A stretch of 64,000 nucleotides of DNA from Himantopus leucocephalus. Taxonomy: Eukaryota; Chordata; Aves; Charadriiformes; Recurvirostridae. Positions within the stretch are counted from its first letter, which is position 1; the number at the start of each line of letters is the position of its first letter. This document shows positions 47,071 to 60,995 of this stretch, in pieces. Under the pieces are notes generated by a model. It had not been told where the DNA came from. It saw only the letters and a program-made list of their open reading frames with translations, and did not search any database. Both the position numbers and the translations under genes were made by a program. The stretch lies in contig RSEF01000031.1 of assembly GCA_003993805.1 (NCBI GenBank), forward strand, positions 26,810,058 through 26,874,057. The letters run 5' to 3'.

Positions 47071-50000
47071 TTAAAGATTCACCCTTGCATCTCTCTGTGT
47101 GGATGCTGCATGGAGAACAGCGCTGAGCCATTGGGGAAAAACGCCCAAACTGGAGCAGCTCTGCAAAGAGCCTCTTCCAGTGGTTTCACCATCAGGGACA
47201 TGTTGGAAACTGTCTCCCAGCTTAAGACAAAAAGTTTAATTTTGGCAAAAGCATAGCTGGAATGCGAGGAATGCTCTGTGCGATAGAAACATGCGCAAGA
47301 TGTTGGATGTTTTCTTTCAGCCCGGGTTACCGTGCGCCAAAGTTACGCTCCATTTTTGAGGTTTCCTACATACAGTATTTTTGTATGGACCTGTGCCTGT
47401 GAAATGCCGTGCAAGGTAAGAGTAACGCTCCAGAGCCACAGGTGGCACCTGGCTGTGGGATCGGAGAGGCCAAGGAGTCTTGGTATGCAAAAGGTCTTTG
47501 GGACCATGTCCTTGAACCCAGACTGCTTTCTGCAAGTGTTCAGGCTGCACAGGAGGCACAGCAACAAAGCAGGCTGGTTTGATACGGCTAAGAAATTACC
47601 CCGAAGAGCAGAAGAAAAGCCTTGCATCTGTCTGCTGTCTATTTGCAGCCAGCTGACCAAATGCACTGGCAGAGCTATGCTAATAAAGGACTTAGAGAAG
47701 TGGAGTACAACAGCAGAAAATAGCCCAAGTTTTCCTCCATCAGTGTAAGCTGAAGAGTTGCTGTTGCAGTCTTTTGGGGTCTGGGCGTTGCCAAGCCTTA
47801 GAGGTACCACTTCGACTCCTTTTCTACATGCCTCTTCAGTAGAGCACCAGCAGAAATAAATCTTGAATTTGGAGAGGTTTCAGCAGTAGAATATGTGGGG
47901 AACATATACTTTTCCTCCTAGAACTGGTAACAGTTCAGCAATATTTAGCTTGTGTGTTTTGTGTGTGTGTGTGCATCTTCTGCTTAAAAAGTAACCTTTG
48001 TTCAAGAGCATGCTATCCTTAGTGAGGAAGGAGCAAGCAGTGTTTGGTGAAACTCCAGATGGTGTTTTCCGCTACCTGTCTTGCATAAAACTTTCACAAG
48101 TAAATTTTGAAATAAGACAAAAGAAGAAAGGAAGGGGCGATCATCTAAATCTGGAGATCTTGAACAGTAAGTTCAGGTGGGTCACTTGATCTTTGCACAA
48201 CTGTTGAGTCTTTTTTTGTCCATTCTCATTGCTGCTACTTATGTTCCCCTGTGCCTGTGCTGTGTGCAGCTTCCCTCAGGCACTCATTACAAGGATGGTG
48301 AGCAGATTTTAAACTGCGTTTTTCCAGGCCTTGGTTTCCACTGCTGGTTGTGCGTGGGCATTGCAACATTTTACAGACCTTTTAACATGTCATTCTCATT
48401 TTCAATAAAAAGCTGAATTTTGGGCTTAGCAGTCTAGACAGTTGTTGGGCTTGGGGATTTGTTTATCATTTAAATCAAGCAAGTTGCTAATCCTCATTTG
48501 TGACATTCTTATTCATACATCATTTCGTCAGCTGTAATAGCAGCTATTGAAATACATTTAAGAATGTGAGACATATTCAATATAAGGTCTGGCAGCTCAT
48601 TTTTCTGTGTCTTGAAGCCTTTTTGTAAATTATTGGTCTGTGTTCTAAATGAGGTTGAATTGCTGACGATTTGACCAATATTAAAATAACTTTATGAGGT
48701 TTGATTGATACAGAAGGGAATTCCTAAAAAGAAATTAATGTAAGCATTTGCTTACATCCCATTTTAAGGCTTATTTTCGTAGTTTCTTCTCTAAGTACAA
48801 CCTTTATGTTACACTCACTCAGAAGCACACAGAAATAAAATAATAGGTGCAGCAAAGCGAGTTGTCATTGGGCAATTGCAGAATTACGCATTTGATTCAT
48901 GAGTTGTGCTGATTCATGCCAGGGCGGCTGATGAGCCCTTGCTGTTTGCTCTGGGGGAAGCTGCTGGTCCTGCCGCAGGAGCTGAACAAGCTGTATATTT
49001 GCTGGTTTTCCCCCAGGCCTGTTTTTGTAGAAATTGAGATATTTTTGGAGTGAGGCTTTAGCATCCTCTAGGAGGAATGCTAAGCTCTTATGAAAACCAC
49101 TTGTGAATGCTTTTGTTTGTCGGTGCCTGAGCAAGGGAGAGCAGGACAGCCTGAAGCCTCGGGAGATGCTGGTGGGACCCCATCCACTCACACCAGCAAA
49201 ACCACATCTACCCAGAAGGGGGTCAGCCCATATAGTTGTTAAGCAGTGGAGGAAAGATTTCTGCCATGGTGTGTATTTGTCCACGCTGTGGTATTTTGTG
49301 CGGACCGAAGGGTGCAGGGTTTTTAAAATTCAAGCCAATGTTTCAGGTTTGCAGGCATTGATTGGTTTGGTGAAACAAGGATTTAAGGAAAGTCCTTCTG
49401 TTCTGGAGAAAATCAGATCAGCGATACAGTGAGCCGTGGCAGTTGCGGATCCAAGATAATAAATTTAAGCCCACAGCCAAAATCTTTACTTTTCTAGGTT
49501 TTCTTCTATGAAATGAAGTTCCCGGTGTCCCATCAACCTTGGTGTGAAAACAACGGGTTTTAACGCTCACCCTTCACTCTTGCTGGCCCTCGCTGAGGGG
49601 GCAGCAGAAAGCAGGGGCTGCAGCGAGTGATGCCACCTTGATGGCACGCTGCACAGCGCACATGGCCAGGCTGGGTCCCACCCCAGGCGTCAGCATCTCT
49701 CTGCAAGCCCCTGCCGGAGTGTTGTCCTGGGAAAATTAGTGGCTCTGATTGCTTTCCTGGGACACCTTCTCTCTTTTCCTTTACCTTTTTTTAGAGGGAG
49801 GTTTCTTCTTAGTCCCTCTTACAGTTAGGAGCATTTTAGAGCCGCATGTCAGACACCAGTGGTTTATACCCACTATGCCCCTGGGCTTATTTTCTGCCTC
49901 TTCGAGCTGTTCTTTGTGTGGGACGGAGGACGTTACTTTAGCTGGTGAGGCTGTGTGGGTTTTTTCCTCACACTTTAAAGGATGTGACTACTTCACTGAA

Positions 50001-51577
50001 AAAATAGACATCAGTTGAGCTGCTTTCTTTTACGGCTGGTGTGGGTTTGACGCTCTGATTTTATTACCTCTAGATACAGAACTTTTCCCACTGCAAGTGG
50101 AAATTGATAGACATAGTAAAACAAACTTCAGCATAAAATGATAGAACAAATGAAGGCATCGCGTGAGGACAGTGGTGATGATAGCAGTGTGCTTACCCGG
50201 GCATGATTTGCAATTGTAACAAACAAGTGGTACTGCTCGCCTCTTTGCTTTGCTTTAGTGTGAAGTTGCATCCCTGTAGCTTGACTGGTTAAGAGAAGAG
50301 AGAACTCACTCCATATTTAGCATATTTTGTGCGTGAGGGTCTGTGTAGAGCATCTCATAGCTCATGCCAGCTTTGCGGGTCAGGAGAGAGTCTCCAGCAC
50401 AGCTAAGGCTTCTGCAGCCCCTTCTGCTTGTAAAGGCGTTCCCATTAGCAACCCTTTGCAGATGGTGAGAAACTCTAGCAAAAGAAGGCATTGCTACTGA
50501 TCCCTAAAGAAAAGGAAATAAAAGATAAATGGAAAGAAAAAGGCAGTATTTCTGAGGCTGTGTAGTGTAGAGCGGTGTAGACTGGCTTTGCCTCGAGCAG
50601 GGAGGCGATGAGCCGAATTGTGACTCTTTGCAAGAGGGTGTTGCGGTCCGCAGCACTGCTCCCACACCGGAGTGATCTCGGGGAAAACAACGAAGGGTAA
50701 CATCTCTCCCCACTGCCATGCTTGCATGCCATGAGTAGTTTCCTTTCTCTGTGCATTACACCCTGTTGCAAGGGTAAACTTCTGACAGAAGAGAACAGAA
50801 GTGGCTTTCCTACAAGCGGTGGGCAAAGGAGCTGGGGGACGGTTGAGCGCTGTGTAACTGCACCAGATACAGTGGAACTGTGTTGTGTGGGCAGGCAGCC
50901 CATCATTCATTCTGCCCTGTTTTATAAATATGCATATTTATATTGCATGTGTAAATAATACCAGGGTATGTTGCCTGCACGTGATGTATGTAACCCTGTG
51001 GGGCAGGGTGGGGAGTGGATACCAAGGCTACTTCATGGGCTTTCTTAATTTACCAGCCATTAGCATGCCTGCCCGTCAAATGTTTTTAATTCTATGCTTC
51101 AGTGTAACCGATGAGTTTATTTCCAGTGCTCCTCACAGGCATAGCTTAGGCCAAGTACAAGTTGAATAACCTTCAGGAAAGCTGTGCTGTCCTTCTGTCG
51201 GCCGCTGTCTTTGAAAATTGCCTGCAGAGTTAGTGAGCAGGAACAGTTAAGATTTACAAACAATGATGAAGCTTGTCATGCATCTTTCACCATTCATCAT
51301 CTGGGTGCCGTGGCTGGGCGGTGAAGTGTTCTTCATAAAAACCAGCTCAGTGTGAAATACACCTCGCAGCAATGTTTACTGCTCTGAAACTCGTCAGCAG
51401 CCCTTTATAGTAAATCCAGATTGCGATGTGACATTACAGTATATCATTGCAGAGCGCGCTGGGGTTTACACTAGGAATGAGTGCAGTTCACACCAGATGA
51501 GATGTCGAAATTGAGTTATGTAGGAATTTGGCTGTTATATGGGGATAGCTTTTGTTTTCTGAGGACTGAAAGTTAGC

Positions 51578-51599
51578 TTTATATATATAATATATATAA
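51578..51599. repeat. (TA)n-rich short tract
   Basis: Two short ATATATATA blocks separated by a single A shift. A simple repeat. Confidence 0.85.
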
Positions 51600-54500
51600 T
51601 CTACACATACCTGTACTTGTGTGTGGGTGCCTATATCGATAGAGAAATATATATACATGGATATATGGATACACACATGCTACGCGCACATTCTGTATAC
51701 AAACACTGTGTATGGTCAAATAGAGATTTCAGTGGTGGGACCCTGTCTTATGTTTATGCTATTTCTTAAAAGTATTTCAGTATTTCCTTGAAGTGCTGCA
51801 TTCTAGCATGAGCTTTTCAGCGAAGTAGCCTTTTATTTTCAAAAAATACTGTTGAAAATCCAGTTCTTTGAATATCGTAGTTTTACGGTTCCTGGCTGGA
51901 AATACAGAGTGGGAATTTTCCTAAGGGATTTTTGGTTTAGGTTAATTGGATTTTTGGTTAGGGTTGCTAGAGCAGATGCTAACATTGAATTTCTCAGTAG
52001 CAAAGCCGGGGGACCTGTGAGGTGAGTGTGTCACACACAGCTGGTGTGCTGCCTGTGGGAGAATGGGGCTGTGCGTGGGTGCACGCTGCGGGCAGCCGAG
52101 CTCCGGTGAGGCAGAGCGCTCCGGCAGCAGCTCAGCTAGAGAAGGTTGCTTCTGAGATGTAGAGATGATGCAGCTGACTGGTAACCACCGAAACAGAGCT
52201 AAGGCCCGTTGCTGGGTTTTGGTTTGGATGGAGTTTGTGGGGTTTTTTTTGCTTTTTGGTGTGAATGTCTCCCAGAGCTTGGGAGATGCAACTTTGAGCA
52301 GAAGATCTGGACCACATGTACTCAGAAACCTTAAAATACAAAAAACTGCAAAAGTTACTGGTATATCTGGCTGTGTGCTGGAATGACAGATGTTCTCCCT
52401 GCTTGTTTTAGTCCCTTCAACTGCAATGTGGACACAAGGTCATTGAGAATAAGATAAAATAGTAGGTGCCTTTGTCCAATTACATAAGTAGGAAGTCAGT
52501 GCGAAATATAACCAAGACATTTTTTGTATGAGTAAATCGAGGGTGAGTCTTTGGAGATAAATCTGGTCTCTTGGGGATCTGGTAATCTGAGAAATATCCC
52601 TGGAGTTAAACAGTAATAGCCATGTGAAGCAGAAGGCACGCTGTGTTGGTTGGCCTATGGACAAGGACGGTAACTTGCTTTAGTGGAAGTCAGGTGCTTT
52701 GGTGGCAGTTAACTGATTAAAAAGGAATGAAAGAAAAGACTGGAGATAGACCAGCAAAGTTTTTAAGTGCTTCCTGTGATGTTGTTATTTCAGTGCTATA
52801 CTGCAAAACCTGGAAATTAAGTTATATTTCACTGTCTTTAGTGCTGTGACTGCTTTGTCCTCTGTGTATGCAAGAGAGCTGGCATGTCCTGGACTCTTCA
52901 CCAAAGTCTTTTGGTTTTATTATTACCTGGCTTTTCAGCCAGAGGGAGAGGTGGGATGTTTGAAATACTGTTATATTTAATTTTAGATTTCTCAGACCTG
53001 TGCTCAGGTATTAAATATAGTTCAGAAGTGGAAAAAGGAGTGGGACTGCAGTTGGTACTACCAGAGAGGAGAGATAACTATACTTCATTTGTCCTCCTCA
53101 GCTGTTTTCAGGTCCTGTAATTGTTTTTGCTTTGAGTGCTAATCTTGCAGTATAACCATACTTTTCTAGTTCAGAACAGTTTCCACAATGTTTTTATTGT
53201 TACTGATTTAGTTGATTTATTATGGATTTCTAAAAAAACCTGACACTGTAAAGTTTACCTTTCAGTCTGCTGCAGGCAGTATGAAGGTAAAGCTTCAGAT
53301 CCACTCATCATGTAAATACAGGGGCTTCCAGGCATACCAATAGCATTCTAGACTTGTTTACTATTCATAATTATCTTAACGATACAGTATTAATCTCGCC
53401 TGCTTCTTTACCAGAGGCTTTGTAAAGGATCCAGTGAGGTTTCTTAGGGACGATGGGGGTTGAGAGGGTAGATGTGTTGAGCATTATTTATGAAATTACT
53501 TTTTACTTTCTCCTTTTATTTTGAGAGGGGGAAGTTTGGACATCTTTTATGTTACTCTTGTGGCTTGAATTAGAGGGGTGGAGAGTAAAGCTGTCACTTA
53601 TAATGTAGTGGTTTCAGGTGCCAGAATGTTGCATATAAAATCAAAGGAACGTATTTCCTCACAACCTTGACTGCTTTATGTACCTGTTCGTTTTCTAGTA
53701 ACTTTACTAAGCTGCAGTCTTCAGATGTATATAGTAAGTGGTGCCTTGATACAGGGGTGCTGTAATATCCCTAGGAAGCCTGAGGTCTACAAATACATAC
53801 TCAGAACCCTGTCGTAGAGCATGTCATTTAATTTCCCATTCTTGCAGGTGACTCGTTCCTCTTGCAGTGTCTGCTGTTCGTAGATTGAAAGAGAATTCCA
53901 GGAGTCAGAGCAGGAACTGGGAGAAATACTCCAGAAAGGTAGCATGTTAGTATTTAGTGCAGTGCTAGCATCCAGTTGTTGCTGTCCAGACATCTCCAAA
54001 TTTCAGTTAAATGCATAAGTGCTGGCCGGGACTAAAAGAAAAAAAAAAAAAGGGGTGGGCTCTTGTATGCCAAGTTAAGTCACTTAATTTTATGTTGCTT
54101 TCCCACACACATACGAAGGTCTTGTGGTGGGGATGGCATTTTGTTTTGGTGACCCTGCAAGGAATCAAAGCAAACATATCTATGGAGCACTGTAAAAATA
54201 GTCCAGGAGGAAGTTGCTCAGAATAGAGGAAAAAAACCCCACACCACAAATAAGCTAACTGTGTGTGTTGGCTGATTATTATGACTGTCGTACAGGATCC
54301 AGGAGTTGTCAATCATACCTTAATGTTTATAGAAGTGAAAAGTCAATGTGCAGTTGTTTAATTTGACATGACTCTCGGGTTGAGAAAGTGTAATCGCTGG
54401 AGGGGACAGTTAAGTAGCTGTGCTCCGTGTCAGCCTGTCTCGCTCCGACTACTGCACTAAACACTTTCCTGATGAGCGATAGATTTGGTTAAATACCAGG

Positions 54501-55391
54501 GTAATTGCTAGCTACAGCATCCAGCACTCTTTTAATGCCTTGTACTACATCTGTATTAGCTCTTGCCTGAGGGTGTTTGAGGTTTCTGCAGGGAAGAAGG
54601 CATGTACATTCAATTACATTGTTCTCCTTCGGGTTTTGAAGGGCAATTGTTGCAGAGCTAAATAGGCTATAATAAATTATATTTCGCTTCTTCACAAACC
54701 TGTTGAAGTACTTCAGACATGAAAGTGTTGCAGCTGCTTTCTGCTTGTAAATGACATTTTGTTCATCTGCGGTATGGAGAACGCACAAAGAACCATTTAG
54801 ACAAAGTGTTTTTTCACTTGAAAAATGGAAAAATACCAGACTTGTGTTGCACTTGGTGCAAAGCATGTTTTGCGTGCTATAAAAGTATTTGCTTCCCCTC
54901 CCTGCTTCCACACGTGTAAATAAGATCTTATACAAATGCATATGCATGTTCATTGTGCATAAGTAGAATAGGAAAGGGACAACGCTCTCCCCTCTGTAAT
55001 GAGGACGGTGTCAGCATTTTCGTTAACCTTTTGGTGCTGTTGGCGTTTTAAGGGGAAGACATGAAGTGGCTCGGTGGTTTCTGCCAGGGTGGTGGTCCAC
55101 TGATTCCCCTGAGCGGTGGCACCGCCGGTGTGCAGCGATGCTGCCATGGGCTGGCGTTATCTCACGCTCGCAAAGATAACACGCATCACAGCGCACTCAC
55201 ACGGTGGCACAGCATGAGGGACATGACAACAGCTCCCTATAGCATTTCTATGCAGTGTACCCCACCTCTGCTACAAAAGGGTCTACCCCTCTTGGCACTG
55301 ACGGGTTGGACAAGATGCAAGAGAAGCTGAAAGCATCCGAGCACAGATGAGTGTATCAGAGCTTGCTTTAAAAATGTTTGAAAAGGATGGC

Positions 55392-55410
55392 GGGGGGGGG
55401 GGGGGNGGGG
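55392..55410. repeat. Poly-G run interrupted by an N
   Basis: Fourteen G (55392-55405), an N at 55406, and four further G. The true length is unresolved. Confidence 0.9.
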
Positions 55411-58400
55411 CGTTTATTTTTGAAATATGTGTATCTTAAAAATCTGAAAAGATCTGGAGATTGGTTTTTAAATATCTTCAGAATCGAACACTTTGTTTGC
55501 TGGGATTCATTTTAATACATGATCCAGAAAGAATGGGAGCCGGCTTAAACCACATAGGACTTCCTGTGGGTCATTTAGAAATAAAACAAAAAATTGTGGG
55601 TTTGTTTCTCCTTTAAGATTGGCGTTTAACGTTATTCCATTTATTTCCTGCTTTTTTGTAATTTTACAATGCCAGTTTTAAAGCTCTATGCCTGGTGTTT
55701 ATCTCACCGTATCTGCTAAATCAGTTAAGCTTCAGAAGTAGGTTTGCGTAAGGTCTGAATCAGACCCCATATGCTGTGGGTAGCATGTTTATTTACTCGA
55801 AGCATGGCACTAATCATGCCTTAGACAGCTGAAAGTAAAAGAATGTTTTTAGTCCAGTTTGTCACTAGTTTTGTTTCCTTTCTGGACATGAAAGAAAAAG
55901 AAAAATCAATGAGCTCTCTCCGCTGTTCATTTATAAATCATTTTCCCTTTCAAGTTCTGTCTCAGAGCAGTTGCAGACACTGCAAGGAGTGTTTTACTTT
56001 CCCACCCTGAAACAACTGTTTACACTAGAATTTTTTAGTGGATTTTTGTATTGGCATTTTGCTGTATGAAACACATCTTGATAAATTCCAGTCTAAGCCA
56101 GATTTGAGCCAGCTGTGTACCCTTAAATACAGTTTAAAGCCTCCTAAATACTCCAAATCAGAACTTAGCTCATCTCAGATTTTCCTGTCCCCTCTCTTGG
56201 ATAAATATGAACTTCCAGTTCATAAAGCTATTTCTGCCAGCTGTGTCAAACCCATCTTGCCGCTGCTCTTCCCTGAGTCACAAGTGTTGCCAGGGGCTTT
56301 AATTTTGTGGATGGAGTCTCTTAATTTTTCCAAGGCATAAATGCTACGTGTGGGTTTGTGCAAACAGAGTCTACACTGGAGTGAAACAACACTGGCTTGT
56401 GGAGAGAGGTCTGTTGTATTCCTGTTACATGCGTACTTTTGCAGGGACTAACCCAAATGAAGCTGTAACTGCCTGAACTGTGGCTGGAAAGGACTGAGGA
56501 GAGAGGAATGTGAGTTGGCCCCCAGTTTGAAAGTAATTTACCCCTCCTCAGCTGTGGGGCTGACCTCTGTACCTCTGACTTTATCTGTCCAGCCTGGATC
56601 ACTTCATCTGCTTTTCTTGCTGCATTCAACTCCTGTGCCTGTCAGCTACATGTGTGGAGGGAGACCGAGATGCTTGCCTCTCCTGTTCTCCAAGGGAGGG
56701 AAAAAGCCTGCACCAGGAACTCAGTTATTCTCCTGCAGCCCCTGCCCTCTCCCCACTTCACCACCCCCTGTCTGCGGTGGGTGGGAGCAGGGCTGTGTGA
56801 TGCAGCAGACGATGAGCTCCACTTTTTGCTTACCTTCTCTCCTTCCTGCCTTGCCTTGACAGCACTGAGTCAGTTTTGTATTGACCAGAGTTGCATTCAG
56901 TGCTGGTGAAATTAACTGAGACATACCGTTGGAGTGGTCCTCTTGAAGGCAGGCAGTCTTTGACACAGCCACCAGTGTCTGGATTGGGCAACTAGACCCA
57001 AGGAACCTGTCTTAAAATTTTCTCTACAACAGATGACAATAATAAAATTCTGATTTGTTTATTTATTTAAGAATCTGCCACTTAAACATGATTTAAGGTT
57101 CAGCTTCTGACTTCAGACCATGGCAAGCAAGGGCAAGGGAAGTTGGATACACTGGAGCCCGTTCCAGTAACCTTACTAAGGAAAGGTGGCACAAGAGAAC
57201 TGAAGCGACCTAGTACCCTTGTAGGAGACTAAAACAACCAAGGTTTTTAGGCCCTTTTGACACACAGCTTGTAGACTGTTAACTGTGATCTCAGGGGAGT
57301 TTGGCCCTTCCTAGCAAGGCTGCTGCTGTCGGGATCCTGAAGACCATCCCGGCAGGTCTGCATCACCACGGCTGTGGGAAGTCAGCAGGACCTCCTGGGC
57401 CTGGGGAAGGTGCTGCTGGCAGCACCAGCAGCATCGTCGGGCACAGCCCATGCCCTCCAGCTGATGGCACACAGGCAATCGGGGGCTGGTCCTTCACCTC
57501 GGAGCAGGACCAGTCTCTGTGCCGCACCAGCGTTTCGCAGGCTGCATTTAATACTAATGCTATTGTGTTTGTGGAAATAAATATAAATATAACGCAGCGG
57601 GTCTGTCTTAAGCCTAATGTTGTGTGCAACTTCATTTAACTTATTTGACTGCCTCAAAAATGTTTTGTGTTCCGTTTTTGTCCCTATTTTCTCAAGTATT
57701 GTGACTTATTGCAGTGAGGTTCCTAAATTTCAGAGGGCATCAATCTCACTTTAAAATAAGTAGCAACGTTTTTAGTCTGTTCATGCATATACCCATCTTG
57801 TGCTGCATATTTCATCAATACTTGTTGAACCATTTTACTGCAAATCTGCTTGACTTACTTCCAAATTAAAGTTAATACTGAAAATGGTAATGCCATGGTA
57901 ATACTAAGTCACCTTAAAGCCTTCTGGGCTTTTTAAACTGCAGATTTGCTTAAATTGTAAGCTGTAAATGATAAGGCTTCTTCTTTCTCCCCTCTCATTC
58001 AATTTTGAGCACAGTCATTGGTGAGTACAGTCCTGCTTATGCTGAAGTCAGTGACAAACCTCCTGCTGCCTTTGCCAGAGTGATGTGAGTTGTGGGTCCT
58101 TGTTTTCTCCCTGCCTAGCATAGAAGCTTGCATGATGAGAGCATTAAAATAACCCAAACTGTTCTTTGCAAGTGAAAAATCTATTGTATCTACCATAACA
58201 GATCACTTTCATTAGACTTAGCATTTTCTCTGATTGTTTAGTAACCTCTTGATTTCCAAAAGCTTGCAAATCATGTCCAAAAAAACCTTTTAAGCTGTAT
58301 AATACGGCACTTTTGCACCGAGACAGTATTTTCTAAAATTAAGACTGTCATTAAACCTGAAAGAGCTGAGGCCATCATTATTAGCTGTTTGGTTACTCTT

Positions 58401-59289
58401 TGAGCATTATGACTGATGACAATGGGCATGGATTTCATCCTTGTTTTATAGATTGAAGGTGACATTGGCAACCATAAAAATGCAAAGAGGGTGACCAGAA
58501 TTAGCATGTACATTTATATACCTAGTCCTTGTGTTGCGCAAACTGTGATATACTCCTTTTTTTCCTGATATGCTAGTGAAGATTAACAGCCTTTCTGACC
58601 CAAGAACAGAGAGATACTCAGCCAAAGTAGTGTTATGTTTGGATTTCTGTGCTGAACACCAAGAAGTTATACGCGATTATTAAAGCTCTTAGGATCCTAT
58701 TTCCTTCCTTCAGTATAGCTACACAACGGAGAAACGTTTTTTTTTGCCTTTCCACAAATTCTGCTGCTTGATAACATTATCCTGAACCTTGAATGCACTC
58801 TTTCCTTTAAAGTTACCATTGCTTTTCAAAAAACATTTTCTTGCCAGAGCTGTTGCAAATAGCAATGCATTTTCTAGGTATGACAACTGAAGCTTCTAAA
58901 GGTAGTTATTCACAAGGAACTTCTTGTTTAGACAGGTTTTAAATATGTATACACCAAGCAAACCAAAGGCAACTATATTGTAGTGATGCTCAGAAGCAGT
59001 TGAGGAGTGCAACACAGTCTCGTGTTGCACTGGGAGGTAGACTAGTTAACGGCAGCTGGGGATGTCCATTTCAGTTGCCTCTGTGTGGCATTATCTGTGG
59101 GTTAGGTGGTGCTGGGGATGTATGGAAGAGCCTGTGTCATCAGCATAGGAGAAGATGCAGACCACAAAGGAAATGGACAGTAAGCAGTCTCCATAAAATT
59201 AGCGTGAGGTCCCCAGATTACATCTGACAGGACTGTAGGGTGCAGAGAGATGACACTATGTTCTGTTATTTCGAGCTAGCTGGAAGTTG

Positions 59290-59702
59290 TTCTGTTCACA
59301 TGGATGGTGAGCCTGGAGAAGACCCTTTGTTCAGTCTGGAGAAGAGAAGGCTCCAGGAAGATCTTGTTGTGGCCTTTCAACGCTTAAAGAGGGCTTATAA
59401 GAAAGATGGGGACAAACTTTTTAGCAGGGCCTGTTGCGATAAGACAAGGGGTAATGGCTTTAAACTAAAAGAGGGTAGATTCAGACTAGGTATAAGGAAG
59501 AAATTTTTTACGATGAGGGTGGTGAAACACTGGACCAGGTGGCCCAGAGAGGTGGTAGATGCCCCTTCCTTGGAAACATTGAGGTCAGGTTGGACAGGGC
59601 TCTGAACAGCCTGATCTAGTTGAAATGTCCCTGCTTATTGCAGAGGGGATTGGACTAGATGGCCTTTGTATGTCCCTTTCAACCCAAACTGTTCTGTGAT
59701 TC
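59290..59702 (+). mobile_element. CR1 LINE 3' end (sense), about 400 bp
   Basis: The longest and clearest CR1 copy. Landmarks in order are CAGTCTGGAGAAGAGAAGGC, a GGCCTTTCAACGCTTAAAGA segment, GGGGTAATGGCTTTAAACTA, GGTATAAGGAAGAAATTTTT, GTGAAACACTGGACCAGGTG, GATGCCCCTTCCTTGGAAAC, and the end region GGATTGGACTAGATGGCC to CCCAAACTGTTCTGTGATTC. It covers the end of ORF2 and the 3'-UTR. Moderately diverged. The 5' limit is approximate. Confidence 0.92.
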
Positions 59703-60344
59703 CTGTCCCTAGATTTGGAGTTGTAGGCAGTCTGTTGCTGCTTGCCACCAGAGGTTCCTGCCTGTTCACGTGGTTGTGTGGCCTCTTCTGACCCGGATCT
59801 GTGGAATGGTTTGTTTTCTGTTTCACATGAAAAAAAGGTCTTCTTTTTAAAAACAAATGCAGTGAAATTCATTTCATGGATCTGTCTTTGAAGGTGGCCA
59901 CGCAGGAGGAGCATATGGGGTGCTTGGATCCCTGCCTTGCTGCTGCGCCCAGCAGTGGGAGAGCCTAGGGAGTCCGAAGCTTCCTCGCCCCACAGCACAG
60001 CAATTTCGTGCAAAACCAGTCCTAGCAGGATAAAATGCTCAGAATAGACACGTGGGCATGCGCACCACCAGCTGACAAGATAATTAGGTATTTCTCATGA
60101 GAAATGATAGATATGTGTGTGTTTTAATCTTGTTGTTATAACAGTTCTTAGTTACTGTAGGAATAAGAAAAACAGTCCAAAAAGTGGATTTGAAGTCCAT
60201 TTTATTTCCTCAGAGCTGCCTCTGTCTTTTGCCAGTCTTCTGAGTACAACACACACCAGGGACACCATTTTTTGATGGAGAATCAGTCTCCGGTGTTGTG
60301 TGTGGAATAGAGAAGTAGTACCCGACCTCCAGGAATAAAGAGAT

Positions 60345-60415
60345 GAAAGGTCCCAGCTTTGTCACAGTCTTGTTACGTGATGAAGCAAATCACTTCATTC
60401 ACCTGAGATTCCCTG
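60345..60415 (+). mobile_element. Possible MIR-like SINE fragment (sense)
   Basis: CCCAGCTTTGTCACAGTCTT, then TGATGAAGCAAATCACTTCA and ACCTGAGATTCCC line up in order with the sense MIR core (CAGCTCTGCCACTTACTAGC, GGGCAAGTCACTTAACCTCT, CCTCAGTTTCC). The match is imperfect and short. Confidence 0.4.
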
Positions 60416-60946
60416 CTGCTCCTCAGCTGGTGGCAGATCTCCAAATACCCCCATCTCTCACAGCCACTTTTTATATGCCTTTCCTGGAAATTGATGCCTC
60501 CTCATATGTTTCCGTGGCTGCTGTCTAATCTTGAATCTTGAAATGGTTTCTTGGTGGTGGCTTTTTTGTGAGATATTGTTGGCCTATGATTTAGAGCACA
60601 ACCATGCAAACCATTGGGTTTGCCCTGCCACGGTAGATCATGGATGTCTGAGGGAAGCTGGGATCACCAAAAGTAGGTCTGCCGGTAGTCCTAACACAGA
60701 GTCACAGCCTGAAGGAGAGGCACGTGCATCTTTCTGGTACTGCCGATTCAAAACCAAAGGGTCTGTATGTTCAGCAGCAGAACTGGTTCTCTGGTGTAAT
60801 TCCCTGTGTTGCCACGCAAATGTGTGCACAGGACAGCCCTGGTTTTGAATAAGTGACTGGAGAATGGTAGGGAAAGAAAAGGGAGGTGACTTTGGTATTT
60901 TATCATGATGCCTTTTGTTTGTAGTGTTACTACTGGGTAACAGTAT

Positions 60947-60995
60947 ATAAATAATATATATTTATTTATAAATATATTTATAAATATAAAAATAA
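60947..60995. repeat. AT-only low-complexity tract with an inverted repeat
   Basis: Almost pure A/T sequence of TATAA and TTTAT units. It includes a perfect 24-bp palindrome at 60963-60986 centred between 60974 and 60975, which could extrude as a hairpin. Confidence 0.85.

Noticed and set aside
51926..51968. Imperfect 22-bp direct repeat containing GGTTAGGG, considered as an interstitial telomeric repeat
   Set aside because: Only a single TTAGGG-like unit is present; a telomeric remnant would need several tandem units.
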